DNA of 64,000 nt from Mycobacterium sp. 155. Its GTDB lineage: Bacteria; Actinomycetota; Actinomycetes; Mycobacteriales; Mycobacteriaceae. Position numbers and translations under genes: made by a program. Positions 26,150-35,288 of the stretch are shown in pieces. Position 1 is the stretch's first letter; the number at the start of each line of letters is the position of its first letter. Below the pieces are notes generated by a model, which did not search any database, was not told the origin of the DNA, and saw only the letters and a list, made by a program, of their open reading frames with translations. The DNA lies in contig NZ_KB892705.1 of NCBI RefSeq assembly GCF_000373905.1, positions 3,329,184 through 3,393,183 on the forward strand, read 5' to 3'.

Positions 26150-27424
26150 ATGGTGGACGTGACTACCCATCAGCTGCCGTGGCAAGGTACCGGGCACCAC
26201 CCGAAGCCACGTGTATTCGCCCAATCGACGAAGCTGCAGGATGTCCTGTACGAGATTCGCGGGCCGGTACACCAGCACGCCTCGCGGCTGGAAGCTGAAG
26301 GCCATCGCATCCTCAAGCTGAACATCGGCAATCCGGCGCCGTTCGGCTTCGAGGCTCCCGATGTGATCATGCGCGACGTGATCCAGGCGCTGCCGCATGC
26401 GCAGGGCTACTCCGACTCCAAGGGCATTCTCAGCGCCCGCCGTGCGGTGTTCACCCGTTACGAGCTGGTCGAGGGATTCCCCCGGTTCGACGTGGACGAC
26501 GTGTATCTCGGCAATGGTGTGTCCGAGTTGATCACCATGACGCTGCAGGCGCTGCTGGACAACGGTGATCAGGTGCTGATTCCGACGCCGGACTATCCAC
26601 TGTGGACCGCGTCGACCTCGCTGGCCGGTGGAACCCCGGTGCACTATCTGTGCGACGAGACGCAGGACTGGAACCCCGACATCGCCGATCTGGAGTCCAA
26701 GATCACCGAGCGCACCAAGGCGATCGTCGTGATCAACCCGAACAACCCGACGGGCGCGGTGTACAGCCGCGAAACCCTCACCCAGATCGCGGACCTGGCG
26801 CGCAAGCATCAGCTGATGCTGCTGGCCGACGAGATCTACGACAAGATCCTCTACGACGGCGCCAAACACATCTCGATGGCGTCGGTGGCGCCGGACGTGC
26901 TGTGTCTGACTTTTAACGGGCTGTCCAAGGCCTACCGCGTTGCGGGCTACCGATCGGGCTGGTTAGTTATCACCGGACCCAAGGAACACGCGAGCAGCTT
27001 CATCGAGGGCATCAGCCTGCTGGCCAACATGCGGTTGTGTCCGAATGTGCCTGCGCAGCATGCCATTCAGGTAGCCCTCGGCGGCTATCAGAGCATCGAT
27101 GATCTGGTTCTGCCCGGCGGGCGGCTGCTGGAACAGCGCGACACTGCGTGGACCAAGCTCAACGAAATCCCCGGCGTGTCCTGTGTGAAGCCCTCGGGTG
27201 CGCTCTATGCATTCCCGCGGCTGGATCCCGAGGTCCACGACATCCAGGACGACGAGCAGCTCGTGCTCGACCTGTTGTTGCAGGAGAAGATCTTGCTCAC
27301 CCAGGGCACTGGGTTCAATTGGCCCACACCGGATCACCTGCGCATCGTCACCCTGCCATGGTCACGTGATCTGTCCGCGGCGATCGAGCGGCTGGGCAAC
27401 TTCCTGGCCAGCTACCGGCAGTAG
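26150..27424 (+). CDS. aspC: Pyridoxal-phosphate aminotransferase, AspC/AlaA type (Rv0337c)
   Basis: This 424-residue fold-type I aminotransferase has its PLP lysine in FNGLSKAYRVAGYRSGW near residue 260. Other marks are the NPNNPTGAVYSRE loop near residue 198 and NIGNPAPFGFE at the N-terminus. Sequence and context match Rv0337c, annotated AspC; the closest enzymology is glutamate-pyruvate (alanine) aminotransferase, AlaA/YfbQ type. It makes alanine or aspartate-family amino acids in the cytoplasm. The ATG at 26150 (MVDVTTHQLPW) is preferred, with GGTGAG upstream. The earlier frame opening at 26075 lies inside the terminator hairpin and is rejected. Confidence 0.88.
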   Translation: MVDVTTHQLPWQGTGHHPKPRVFAQSTKLQDVLYEIRGPVHQHASRLEAEGHRILKLNIGNPAPFGFEAPDVIMRDVIQALPHAQGYSDSKGILSARRAVFTRYELVEGFPRFDVDDVYLGNGVSELITMTLQALLDNGDQVLIPTPDYPLWTASTSLAGGTPVHYLCDETQDWNPDIADLESKITERTKAIVVINPNNPTGAVYSRETLTQIADLARKHQLMLLADEIYDKILYDGAKHISMASVAPDVLCLTFNGLSKAYRVAGYRSGWLVITGPKEHASSFIEGISLLANMRLCPNVPAQHAIQVALGGYQSIDDLVLPGGRLLEQRDTAWTKLNEIPGVSCVKPSGALYAFPRLDPEVHDIQDDEQLVLDLLLQEKILLTQGTGFNWPTPDHLRIVTLPWSRDLSAAIERLGNFLASYRQ

Positions 27425-27462
27425 TCGCGGCGCAGTACCCGAACAGCTCGACGCTCTACCCT

Positions 27463-28707
27463 GTGCGAGTGGCGCATTCGCATTCCCACTCACACTCACA
27501 CTCACTGAGCGGCGGTCCTGCCCCGTTCGGCCCGCTGGCCGCCAAGATCGTCGTCGGCATGCTGGTCGCCATCGGTATCGCGGTACTGGCCGGATTGGTC
27601 CTGCTGTGGCCGAGCCAGCAGAAAGTCGCCATCCCACTGCCATTCCAGAACTCCGCGGGCGGCGCGGTCACCACCGAGGCCGGGCACGTGTTGTCCGGCC
27701 GTATGGCCGACTGCGGCAGTCCGTCGACCGGCGCGGTGCTCACCGCCAATCCAATGCCGGCCCCGCCCGGCGGTGGCCAATGCGTGCAGAACCTGGTCTC
27801 GATCGACTCGGGACCCAACAAAGGCGCGAATACTCTGCTGGAGTTCACCAACGGCCCCGGACAACCCCATCTGGCTCCCGGGGACAACGTCCGGTTGAGC
27901 CGACAGGTCGACGATGCGGGAACGACGACGTACGCGTTCTTCGACTTCGAACGCACCTGGCCGCTGGCTGCGCTGGCGGCGACGTTCGCGGTGGTCATCG
28001 TGGCAGTGGCGCGCTGGCGCGGGCTGCGCGCCCTGATCGGTATCGCGGTTGCGTTCGTGGTGCTGGTGGTGTTCCTGCTGCCTGCGCTGCGCGACGGTGC
28101 CGCGGCCGTCCCCGTATCGCTGGTCGCCTCGGCGGCGATCCTCTACGCCGTCATCTACCTGGCCCACGGGGTGAGCCTGCGGACCAGTGCCGCCCTGCTC
28201 GGTACGCTCGCCGCACTGCTGCTCGCCGCGTTGTTGTCCTGGGGGGCAATCGAAATGGCTCATCTGACGGGTCTGTCCGAGGATCAGAACAATGAGGTTG
28301 CGGCGTATCTGGGCAATGTGTCGATCACGGGCCTGCTCTTGGCCGGATTCATCATTGGTTCACTCGGTGTGCTCAACGATGTGACGGTGACGCAGGCGTC
28401 GACGGTGTTCGAACTGGCTGAGCACGGCGGCACTCGGCGGTCGGTCTTCGTCGGGGCCATGCGAGTGGGTCGCGATCACATCGCCAGCACCGTCTACACC
28501 CTCGTGCTGGCCTACGCCGGCAGCGCCCTGCCACTGCTACTGCTGTTCAGCGTCGCCAACCGCTCCCTGGGCGATGTGCTGACGGGTGAGAGCGTGGCCA
28601 TCGAGATCACGCGGTCCGCGGTCGGCGGTATCGCACTGGCCCTGTCGGTTCCGTTGACGACGGGTATCGCGGCAGTGCTGGCCACGCCCGAGCACTCACA
28701 CCACTAG
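27463..28707 (+). CDS. YibE/F-family membrane protein with His-rich N-terminus
   Basis: This 414-residue protein has ~8 membrane helices. The first helix (GPLAAKIVVGMLVAIGIAVL) is followed by a ~110-residue domain outside the membrane, with cysteines at CGSP and QCVQN. A bundle of helices with the YibE/F signature comes next (FIIGSLGVLNDVTVTQASTV). The first residues are HSHSHSHSHS, a potential metal-binding stretch in the cytoplasm. Start is GTG at 27463, or GTG at 27469, without a clear ribosome binding site. The function of the family is unknown; transport is often suggested. It follows the aminotransferase by 38 bp and faces the SnoaL-like gene. Confidence 0.8.
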   Translation: MRVAHSHSHSHSHSLSGGPAPFGPLAAKIVVGMLVAIGIAVLAGLVLLWPSQQKVAIPLPFQNSAGGAVTTEAGHVLSGRMADCGSPSTGAVLTANPMPAPPGGGQCVQNLVSIDSGPNKGANTLLEFTNGPGQPHLAPGDNVRLSRQVDDAGTTTYAFFDFERTWPLAALAATFAVVIVAVARWRGLRALIGIAVAFVVLVVFLLPALRDGAAAVPVSLVASAAILYAVIYLAHGVSLRTSAALLGTLAALLLAALLSWGAIEMAHLTGLSEDQNNEVAAYLGNVSITGLLLAGFIIGSLGVLNDVTVTQASTVFELAEHGGTRRSVFVGAMRVGRDHIASTVYTLVLAYAGSALPLLLLFSVANRSLGDVLTGESVAIEITRSAVGGIALALSVPLTTGIAAVLATPEHSHH

Positions 28708-28717
28708 CGTTGCCGCC

Positions 28718-29083
28718 TCAAACAAGATCACTCTCGGTCAGGTCCGTCGCCGCCAGCGCCGCGGCCAGGTCAGGGTGATGAAAAACCGAGGTGACGTGGT
28801 CATGGACAACCCGGAACGCCGAAGCCGAAGTGCTGGCGTCGCCGTCGGAGTCCAGGATGGTCTGCTCGACGACCACCACTCCGTCGTGCACGAACATCTG
28901 GCCGGCCGTCACGGTCTCGCCCAGCTCTCGCGCCCATTGCCGCAGGGCGGCGCGGCCCTGTGCCGCGCCACGGGAGTCACCGAATTCGATGTCATCGCTG
29001 CACAGCTGGTCCAGGGTCCCGAAGTCCTGCGCGTTGAGCGCATCGTGCCAGGCCAGAACCGTCGCGATCTCGGATGTGGTCAT
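28718..29083 (-). CDS. SnoaL-like / NTF2-fold small protein
   Basis: This 121-residue protein has the pattern of the cone-shaped NTF2/SnoaL fold: the N-terminal helix MTTSEIATVLAWHDALNAQD is followed by FGTLDQLCSDDIEFGDSRG and alternating strands ending at FRVVHDHVTSVFHHPDLAAA. The family includes isomerases, cyclases and non-enzymatic ligand binders. It is third in a leftward run after the P450 and DinB-like genes and may modify or bind a related small molecule. The ATG at 29083 is 18 bp after the preceding stop. Confidence 0.75.
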   Translation of the reverse strand: MTTSEIATVLAWHDALNAQDFGTLDQLCSDDIEFGDSRGAAQGRAALRQWARELGETVTAGQMFVHDGVVVVEQTILDSDGDASTSASAFRVVHDHVTSVFHHPDLAAALAATDLTESDLV

Positions 29084-29101
29084 GAACGAAACGTACGCTA
29101 C

Positions 29102-29854
29102 TCAGAACGGGGTGTGCTCGAGCCACCGGTCCCACACGCCGATGTCGCCGAACGTCTCCAGCCCGAGATCGGCCGCCGTGGCCCGCCGCGTGACCGCGAG
29201 CAACAGATTCGTGGCGCTGCCGCGCACCCCGACGCTGCCTTTGCCGTGGTCGTGCGACCACCAGATCTCGCCGTCGTCGTTACGCACCATCCATTCACCG
29301 GTCGGACCCAGGCCGGCATCGGTGGCGTGCAGATGCACGGTACGCCCGGGCTCCAGAGGCGTCTGGTGCGCTACGGTCGCCTCCACGCACGTCCGGTCGA
29401 GCCATTCGCTGACCGCGTCGGCGGCGAGTTCGGGCGCCAAGTCGAAATCGGCCCCGAGAGCCAGCGCGGCGTCGGCGCGGTGAACGGCGACCTCATGCAC
29501 GCGACGGCGGATCCACCAGCCCACGGGCTTGGGTCCCATGAAGGTCCACACGCGGGCGCTGTTGCCAACGTGGTCCGCGGCATCGAGGACCAGCTCGGCA
29601 CCGTCGTTGAGCCAGGCGATCGCCGCATCGGTGTCATCGGGCGGGCGACCGTCGCGTACCTCGCGCGGGTCCAGTGCCCGCGTCCTTCGCTCTGCGATTA
29701 TCTGTGCTGCCCAACGGTTTCCGCGGCCCACGTGGCGGAAGAGCTGTTTGAGCGTCCAGTCCGGACAGGTCGGAATGCGCGTCTCGGGATCGCCGGTCGC
29801 GATCAACTCTCCGAAGGCTCGAGTCTGATCGAGCAGAGCAGCTCGGAAGTCCAC
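29102..29854 (-). CDS. Maleylpyruvate isomerase-fold / DinB-like protein (TIGR03083 type)
   Basis: This 250-residue protein has the N-terminal helix MDFRAALLDQTRAFGELIAT, then CPDWTLKQLFRHVGRGNRWA, where the His is the usual metal ligand. HEVAVHRADAALALG near residue 150 supplies further ligands, and the C-terminal part is a strand-rich sterol-carrier-like domain. Mycothiol-dependent isomerase activity is known in relatives, but this one is uncharacterised. It starts with GTG directly at the end of the P450 gene (1-bp gap), so translation is coupled. Confidence 0.8.
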   Translation of the reverse strand: MDFRAALLDQTRAFGELIATGDPETRIPTCPDWTLKQLFRHVGRGNRWAAQIIAERRTRALDPREVRDGRPPDDTDAAIAWLNDGAELVLDAADHVGNSARVWTFMGPKPVGWWIRRRVHEVAVHRADAALALGADFDLAPELAADAVSEWLDRTCVEATVAHQTPLEPGRTVHLHATDAGLGPTGEWMVRNDDGEIWWSHDHGKGSVGVRGSATNLLLAVTRRATAADLGLETFGDIGVWDRWLEHTPF

Positions 29855-29855
29855 A

Positions 29856-31181
29856 TTACGAATTTACCGCCGCACGCGCGGTGCCGAGCGTGATCGGTAG
29901 AGTCGACCAACCGCGCAAAACGCGCGTGTCGCGCCGTACGCCACCGCCTGCCAGCCGGGCGTCGGGATACCGGTCGAAGAACGCGCGCAGGCCGACCTCT
30001 CCCTCGGCGCGGGCCAGCGCCGCACCCAGGCAGAAATGCCGGCCACCGGAGAACGACAGGTGCCGGCCGGCGTTCTCGCGTTCGATGTCGAACCGGTGCG
30101 GGTCGGCGAACACCCGCGGGTCGCGGTTGGCTCCGGCCAGATGGATGATGATCAGCTCGCCGGCTTGCACGGCGGTGCCGGCGACGTCGGTGTCGCGGGC
30201 CGCCATTCGCGCGCTCATCTGCACCGGCGCATCGAGGCGCAGGATCTCTTCGACTGTGTTGGGCCATAATTCGGGCTGTGCGGCCAGCGTCTCCAGGTGC
30301 TCGGGGTGGTCCAGCAACATCCGGATGCCGTTGCCCAGCAGGTTGACCGTGGTCTCGAAACCGGCCGCCAGCACCAGCCCGGCGAGGGCCTTCAACTCAT
30401 GCTCGGTGAGCGGTTCGCCGGCCGCCCCACCGTCGGACGCGGAGATGATCTGGCTCATCAGATCCTCGCCCGGGTTGCTCCGCAGGTACCGCAGATGGCC
30501 GGTCAACCAGCGGTCGAACCCTGCGATGCCCTCGTTGACCCGCTGGCACTGCGGCCACGACAAACCGATGTCGAGGCTGGGCGCGGCGAGTTCACCGAAG
30601 TGCAGGATGTTGGGTCGGTCGGACTCGGGCACGCCGAGGATGTCGCCGATCACCGCGACGGGCAGTTTGGCACAGTAGCGGTCGACCACGTCTATGGAGC
30701 CGGTGAGGTCTTTTGTCGTCTCAAGTCCGTCAAGCAGCTCGACAGCGGTTTCTTCGACGCGTTCCCGCAACCGGGCCACCGCGCGGGTGGTGAACACCGA
30801 GGACACCAGTTTGCGCATCCGGGTGTGGTCCGGCGGTTCGATCGATAGGAGCGACGGGGGCTCGATCGGGTGCAGCAGGCCCGTGTTCGTCTTGTCGACG
30901 ATCCACCGCAGTGGTTTCGGCAGGCCGCCGCCCAGCTTGTTGACCCGGAAATCGTCGGACCGGAGCAGCTCGTAGCCGACGGTGTGATCGAAGGTCAGAA
31001 GCACTGCCCGGCAACGGATCACCGGGCCGCGGTCGCGCAGCTCGTCGGCGAAGGATGCCGGGTCCGCACGTACCTGTGGGTCGACAATCAGCCTGGCCTG
31101 TGGGTCTCCCTGACGCATTCCGACCGCGGACAGGCCGCGAATGACGCCGTGCAGAGCGAGCCAACGGATCCGTTCCCGCAT
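29856..31181 (-). CDS. Cytochrome P450
   Basis: This 441-residue soluble P450 has an I-helix motif LAAGFETTVNLLG near residue 272, the ExxR helix EEILRLDAP near residue 313 and the haem-binding loop FSGGRHFCLGAALARAEGEV with Cys384 as axial ligand. The I-helix has E-T where many bacterial P450s have (D/E)-T, which is normal. The substrate is not predictable. It is the first gene of a tight run with the DinB-like and SnoaL-like genes. No ferredoxin gene is adjacent, so electrons must come from elsewhere. Confidence 0.93.
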   Translation of the reverse strand: MRERIRWLALHGVIRGLSAVGMRQGDPQARLIVDPQVRADPASFADELRDRGPVIRCRAVLLTFDHTVGYELLRSDDFRVNKLGGGLPKPLRWIVDKTNTGLLHPIEPPSLLSIEPPDHTRMRKLVSSVFTTRAVARLRERVEETAVELLDGLETTKDLTGSIDVVDRYCAKLPVAVIGDILGVPESDRPNILHFGELAAPSLDIGLSWPQCQRVNEGIAGFDRWLTGHLRYLRSNPGEDLMSQIISASDGGAAGEPLTEHELKALAGLVLAAGFETTVNLLGNGIRMLLDHPEHLETLAAQPELWPNTVEEILRLDAPVQMSARMAARDTDVAGTAVQAGELIIIHLAGANRDPRVFADPHRFDIERENAGRHLSFSGGRHFCLGAALARAEGEVGLRAFFDRYPDARLAGGGVRRDTRVLRGWSTLPITLGTARAAVNS

Positions 31182-31219
31182 GATCCGAGGTTACGACTGC
31201 GGGAATTGTTCGACAACTG

Positions 31220-32578
31220 TCAAACAGCCGCCGCCGCGCGCCCCAATGCATACATGCCCCATCCGGCCTGTCGCCACCGCTGCACGTTCAGGCAATTGCG
31301 GCCGTCGACAACGACTTTCGCGCGCACCGTATCGGCCAACGAGTCGGGATCCAGGTCCAGGAACTCCTGCCATTCGGTCAGCACCAGCACCGCGTCGGCC
31401 CGCTCGCACGCCTCGACGACAGACGTCGAGTAGTTCAGCGTCGGAAAGACCCGCTGTGAGTTCTCCATTGCCTTCGGGTCGTATACGTTCACCGTGGCCC
31501 CGTTGAGCTGCAGCATGCCCGCCACGTTGAGCGCGGGCGAGTCACGCACGTCGTCGGATTCGGGCTTGAACGCCGCACCCAGCACCGCGATGTTAGCGCC
31601 CAGCAGAGATCCCCCGCACGCCCGGGCAGTCAGTTCCACCATCGCGGTGCGGCGCCGCATGTTGATGCTGTCGACTTCGCGCAGGAAGGTCAGCGCATGG
31701 TTGGCGCCGAGCTCACCGGCGCGGGCCATGAATGCACGAATGTCCTTGGGCAGGCAGCCTCCACCAAAGCCAAGGCCTGCGTTGAGGAAGCGCCGCCCGA
31801 TGCGCGGGTCGTGGCCGAGCGCGTCAGCCAGGAGCGTGACGTCGGCGCCGACAGCCTCACACACCTCGGAGATCGCGTTGATGAACGAGATCTTGGTGGC
31901 CAGAAACGCATTGGCAGACACCTTGACCAGCTCGGCGGTCTGCAGGTCGGTCACCAGGAACGGCACGCCGTCCTGAAGCAACGGCGCGTACAGCTCCCGT
32001 ACCGCAGCCTCGGCGCGTGATTCTTTTGCCCTCCTCGGGTGCGGGCCGGAATCAGGTTGCACGCCAACGACAATGCGGTCGGGGTGCAGCGTGTCGTGCA
32101 CGGCGAAGCCCTCGCGCAGGAACTCGGGATTCCAGGCCACCTCGACGTCGACGCCGTCAGGAGCGAGGCCGATGGCCCGCTTGGACAGGTCCGCGGCGGT
32201 GCCCACCGGAACGGTCGACTTGCCGATGATCACCGCCGGGCGACGCAACCGCGGCACCAGGCCGTCGATGACGGCGTGCACATGGCGCAGGTCGGCGCCG
32301 TAGTCGCCCTTCTTCTGCGGTGTGCCCACCCCGAGGAAATGCACGTCGGCGAAGTCGGCGGCTTCCTCGTAGTCGGTGGTGAACCGGAGCCGGCCCGCGG
32401 ACAGGTTGTCGTTCAACACCTTCCGCAATCCCGGCTCATAGAACGGGATATCGCCGGAGGCGAGCTTGGCCACCTTGCCCGGGTCGATGTCCACCCCGAT
32501 GACCTCGTGGCCGAGCTCTGCCATCCCGGCGGCGTGCGTGGCTCCGAGATAACCGGTTCCGAATACGGTGCATCGCAT
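31220..32578 (-). CDS. udgA: UDP-glucose 6-dehydrogenase
   Basis: This 452-residue enzyme oxidises UDP-glucose to UDP-glucuronate with two NAD+. It has an N-terminal Rossmann motif VFGTGYLGATHAAGMAELGH, the conserved GVGTPQ and GKSTVPVGT segments, and a catalytic Cys at ~275 in GFGGGCLPKDI. A C-terminal UDP-binding domain carries GAAFKPESDDVRDSPA. Context (near dcd) and length match Rv0322 udgA. The product feeds envelope polysaccharides. ATG at 32578; 38 bp separate its end from the P450 gene. Confidence 0.93.
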   Translation of the reverse strand: MRCTVFGTGYLGATHAAGMAELGHEVIGVDIDPGKVAKLASGDIPFYEPGLRKVLNDNLSAGRLRFTTDYEEAADFADVHFLGVGTPQKKGDYGADLRHVHAVIDGLVPRLRRPAVIIGKSTVPVGTAADLSKRAIGLAPDGVDVEVAWNPEFLREGFAVHDTLHPDRIVVGVQPDSGPHPRRAKESRAEAAVRELYAPLLQDGVPFLVTDLQTAELVKVSANAFLATKISFINAISEVCEAVGADVTLLADALGHDPRIGRRFLNAGLGFGGGCLPKDIRAFMARAGELGANHALTFLREVDSINMRRRTAMVELTARACGGSLLGANIAVLGAAFKPESDDVRDSPALNVAGMLQLNGATVNVYDPKAMENSQRVFPTLNYSTSVVEACERADAVLVLTEWQEFLDLDPDSLADTVRAKVVVDGRNCLNVQRWRQAGWGMYALGRAAAAV

Positions 32579-32661
32579 ACTGCCTGAATAGGCCGTGCGA
32601 GTGAGCGCGCCGCTACGTCACATCAAGCGGCAAACCAACGTCAGGTAACGGTTGGTAGCGG

Positions 32662-34275
32662 TCAGTGGCCGCCGAACGGCCACGGCCAGATCGAATCACC
32701 GCCGCGACCGCCGCCATCGCCGCCGCGACCGCCCGAACCCCCTGGGTTCCAGGTGTTGTCACCACCACGGCGACCGTCGGAACCGGAACCGGGGCCCCAG
32801 TCTCCGGAGCCGTCTGATCCTGAGCCGGGATACGGATACTGCGAACCCGGGCTCTGCCGCGACGGCGGCTGCCAGGGGTAATCGGGCTCATCGGCCGACT
32901 GACGCTGCCGGGGCGGCTGCCACGGGGAACGCCGTGGCTGCTCGATCACCGGCGGACTCAGGATCGGCGGGAGCATCACCACCGGCGGCTGGATGTAGCC
33001 CGGCGGGTTGTAGATCGGTGCGGGGGCCGGCAGAACAGGGGCGGGCGCCACGGGCACCGGTGCCGGCGGAGGAGCCTCGGGCACGGGAGCTGCCGGAGGC
33101 GGGGCTTGCGGGGCGGCCGCGGGCTGCTGATCGACGACGACCGTACGCGGCTGCGGGGCCTCCTGCACCACCGGGATCGGAGCCTTGATGGTTTCCGGCG
33201 GCGGTGCGGGCGGAGGCGCCTGCGGAGCGGGCTGCGCTTCGGGCACCGGTACCGGCGCGGGCGCAGGCGCCGCGGGCTTGACCGGAGCCGCCGGGATCAC
33301 CGCGCCCTCAGCGGGTGCGGGCCGTTGGTCTACGGTCGGCCGGATGCTGACCGCCAGCGAAATGACCAGTGCGACGACACCAATGACGAATACCGAGGTC
33401 AATGCACTGCCGACCAGCAGGAACGGTTTGCGCCCTTCCTCGACCAGCGGCTCGTCGCCAAACGCCGACTCGAAGCCGTCGAGCTCGGTGCCGACGGCGG
33501 CCATCTCGGTGGGCAGCGCGGCCAACCCGGCGTAGGCACTACCCGCAGTGGTGCCTTCGGGGTCCTGGGAATACGCCAGACCAACGGTGGACGCCTCGAA
33601 CGCCGGTGCGCTCGCCGCCGCCAGTGCGGCGCCGCGGGCCAGTGCGAGTTCGGGTTCGTCCGGAGCGCTGACCGGAAGCGAAACCAGGTTCTCCAGGTGG
33701 GCCTTGACCGAGCTGACGTCGACGCCCGCACCGACCACGAACATGCCTTGCGGTGCCGAATCCTGGGCCGCGACGGCAGCCGCCATCTCAGTGAGCACCG
33801 CCATCGCGTCGCTGCTGTGCAGGCTGCGGCCCAGCACCTTGACCACAGAGCCGTCGTCGGTCTTGACCACCGACAGCGTCGCCGCGTCGCGATCGATGAA
33901 CAGGAGTGCCGTGGTGCCGTAGCCGACGGCGTGACCGACGGCCTCGGCCAGTGCCGCGGCAGCGTGGCCCTCTGACACCAGCATCACGTCGTCGATCCCG
34001 TGTGCGGTCAGCGCGTCACGCAATGCAGACGCATCCGAATGGTCGGACCACGTGACACCGGTGGCCTTCAATTGGTGTCCGCCCGCGGCGGCGCTCTCCT
34101 GGGTTCCGAGCACCGCCGCGATTACTTGGTCCGCCGCGCTCAAGGTTGCCGAGCCGTCCCCGCCCGTGACGTCGAAGACGTCGTGATCGACGGTGACGCC
34201 GTCGGCTTTTTCCCCCTCGACCAGCACCATGCGGACCGTCGTAGGTGTCATCGACACACCTAGTACGATGTCCAC
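32662..34275 (-). CDS. Degenerate Hsp70-like membrane protein with Pro/Gly-rich tail (DUF7159-like)
   Basis: This is a 537-residue protein. Its first ~260 residues resemble an actin-fold lobe (LGVSMTPTTVRMVLVEGEKA, then TALLFIDRDAATLSVVKTDD) but lack clear phosphate and adenosine loops, so nucleotide binding is doubtful. A transmembrane helix at ~283-310 is followed by a long Pro/Ala tail containing PRTVVVDQQP (compare PTRTVVVQDAP in the Hsp70-like protein at 10980) and a Gly/Ser/Asp-rich end. The GTG at 34275 with GGAGG 6 nt upstream is chosen over the far upstream ATG. It probably belongs to the same superfamily as the three better-preserved Hsp70-like proteins here. Function unknown. Confidence 0.7.
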   Translation of the reverse strand: MDIVLGVSMTPTTVRMVLVEGEKADGVTVDHDVFDVTGGDGSATLSAADQVIAAVLGTQESAAAGGHQLKATGVTWSDHSDASALRDALTAHGIDDVMLVSEGHAAAALAEAVGHAVGYGTTALLFIDRDAATLSVVKTDDGSVVKVLGRSLHSSDAMAVLTEMAAAVAAQDSAPQGMFVVGAGVDVSSVKAHLENLVSLPVSAPDEPELALARGAALAAASAPAFEASTVGLAYSQDPEGTTAGSAYAGLAALPTEMAAVGTELDGFESAFGDEPLVEEGRKPFLLVGSALTSVFVIGVVALVISLAVSIRPTVDQRPAPAEGAVIPAAPVKPAAPAPAPVPVPEAQPAPQAPPPAPPPETIKAPIPVVQEAPQPRTVVVDQQPAAAPQAPPPAAPVPEAPPPAPVPVAPAPVLPAPAPIYNPPGYIQPPVVMLPPILSPPVIEQPRRSPWQPPRQRQSADEPDYPWQPPSRQSPGSQYPYPGSGSDGSGDWGPGSGSDGRRGGDNTWNPGGSGGRGGDGGGRGGDSIWPWPFGGH

Positions 34276-34600
34276 CGAGCCCCTCCAAAGTGTTTGCTGC
34301 GTTGTGCGATTCGCCATTGTGCACACATCCCGCACGCGCCCGACCACTAGAACTTTCATCGACGCAAGCAGCTCGATCGTTACACCGGAACGCATTAGCT
34401 GATAGCGCTTGTTCTGGTCGGGCCGCGACGGCACGGTGCCCGCCGACGCCGGTTAGTTAGACCCTACTCGGTATTCCTGTAAACGGCGCCACAGATCGAT
34501 GCCGCTTTCCCAGGACTTTCCCCAGACTTTCCCCGCGACCGTGCGCGTCTGCTGCTCAAACCGCCGTGTTTCAGCAGCAATATGCGCACGCTCGTGGCGC
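34276..34600. other. Intergenic region (dcd 3' end to Hsp70-like gene promoter)
   Basis: These 325 bp contain no supported gene. The part next to 34275 must hold the promoter of the leftward Hsp70-like gene. The stretch 34300-34480 is AT-richer than its surroundings, and no AGGGGAT box like those at iniB is seen. The longer ORF opening at 34434 reads through this region but its codons look non-coding. Confidence 0.5.
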
Positions 34601-35170
34601 CTAGGACTTGATGAAGTTCAAGTGTGACCGCGACGGGGTCGGCCCCCGCTGGCCCTGGTACTTCGAACCGACCTTGGCGCTGCCGTACGGATGCTCAGCC
34701 GGGCTGGTGAGCCTCAGTAGACACAGCTGGCCGATCTTCATGCCGGGCCACAGCGTGATCGGCAAGTTGGCGACGTTCGACAGCTCCAGGGTGATGTGAC
34801 CGGAGAAGCCCGGGTCGATGAAGCCGGCCGTCGAATGTGTCAGAAGGCCCAGCCGGCCCAGGGAGCTCTTGCCTTCCAGGCGGCCCGCCAGGTCGGCTGG
34901 CAGCGTGCACAGTTCCAAGGTGGAGCCGAGCACGAACTCCCCCGGGTGCAGCACGAACGGCTCACCGGCATCTGGTTCGACCAGGCTGGTCAGCTCGTCC
35001 TGCTGGATCGACGGGTCGATGTGGGTGTAACGGGTGTTGTTGAACACCCGGAACAAGCTGTCCAGCCGCACGTCGACGCTGGACGGCTGCACCAGCGTGT
35101 CGTCGAACGGCTCGATGGCCAGGCGTTTCGCGGCGATCTCGGCTCGGATATCGCGATCGGAGAGCAGCAC
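34601..35170 (-). CDS. dcd: dCTP deaminase (probably bifunctional dCTP deaminase/dUTPase)
   Basis: The 189-residue enzyme converts dCTP to dUTP; the mycobacterial form also hydrolyses dUTP to dUMP, supplying thymidylate synthesis. Conserved stretches are [40 protein letters not shown], then [15 protein letters not shown] with the catalytic Glu, and [14 protein letters not shown] at the C-terminus. The start is the GTG at 35170 (VLLSDRD), matching M. tuberculosis Dcd; the 14 upstream codons of the longer ORF are rejected. A -10 element sits immediately upstream, so translation is probably leaderless. The tRNA-Gly gene is divergent 47 bp away. Confidence 0.95.
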   Translation of the reverse strand: MLLSDRDIRAEIAAKRLAIEPFDDTLVQPSSVDVRLDSLFRVFNNTRYTHIDPSIQQDELTSLVEPDAGEPFVLHPGEFVLGSTLELCTLPADLAGRLEGKSSLGRLGLLTHSTAGFIDPGFSGHITLELSNVANLPITLWPGMKIGQLCLLRLTSPAEHPYGSAKVGSKYQGQRGPTPSRSHLNFIKS

Positions 35171-35185
35171 CCGACGAGCGTATAG
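35171..35185 (-). promoter_or_regulatory. Leaderless-type promoter of dcd
   Basis: On the minus strand TACGCT (35182-35177) fits the mycobacterial -10 consensus TANNNT and is extended by TA on its 5' side. It is followed by exactly six bases before the GTG, so the predicted transcription start is the first base of the start codon. There is no Shine-Dalgarno sequence. Confidence 0.55.
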
Positions 35186-35217
35186 GCTGCGGATGCTAAC
35201 CTTCCTAGCCACACACC

Positions 35218-35288
35218 GCCGATGTAGTTCAATGGCAGAACATCAGCTTCCCAAGCTGAATACGCGGGTTCGATTCCCGTCATCGGCT
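35218..35288 (+). tRNA. tRNA-Gly (anticodon CCC)
   Basis: The 71-nt cloverleaf is complete. Acceptor arms GCCGATG and CATCGGC pair perfectly, with discriminator T. The D-arm is GTTC...GAAC, the anticodon stem TCAGC/GCTGA encloses loop TTCCCAA (anticodon CCC, reads GGG), and the T-arm contains GGGTTCGATTCCC. CCA is not encoded. Its 3' 40 nt are repeated in degenerate form at 38940-38980. Confidence 0.95.
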
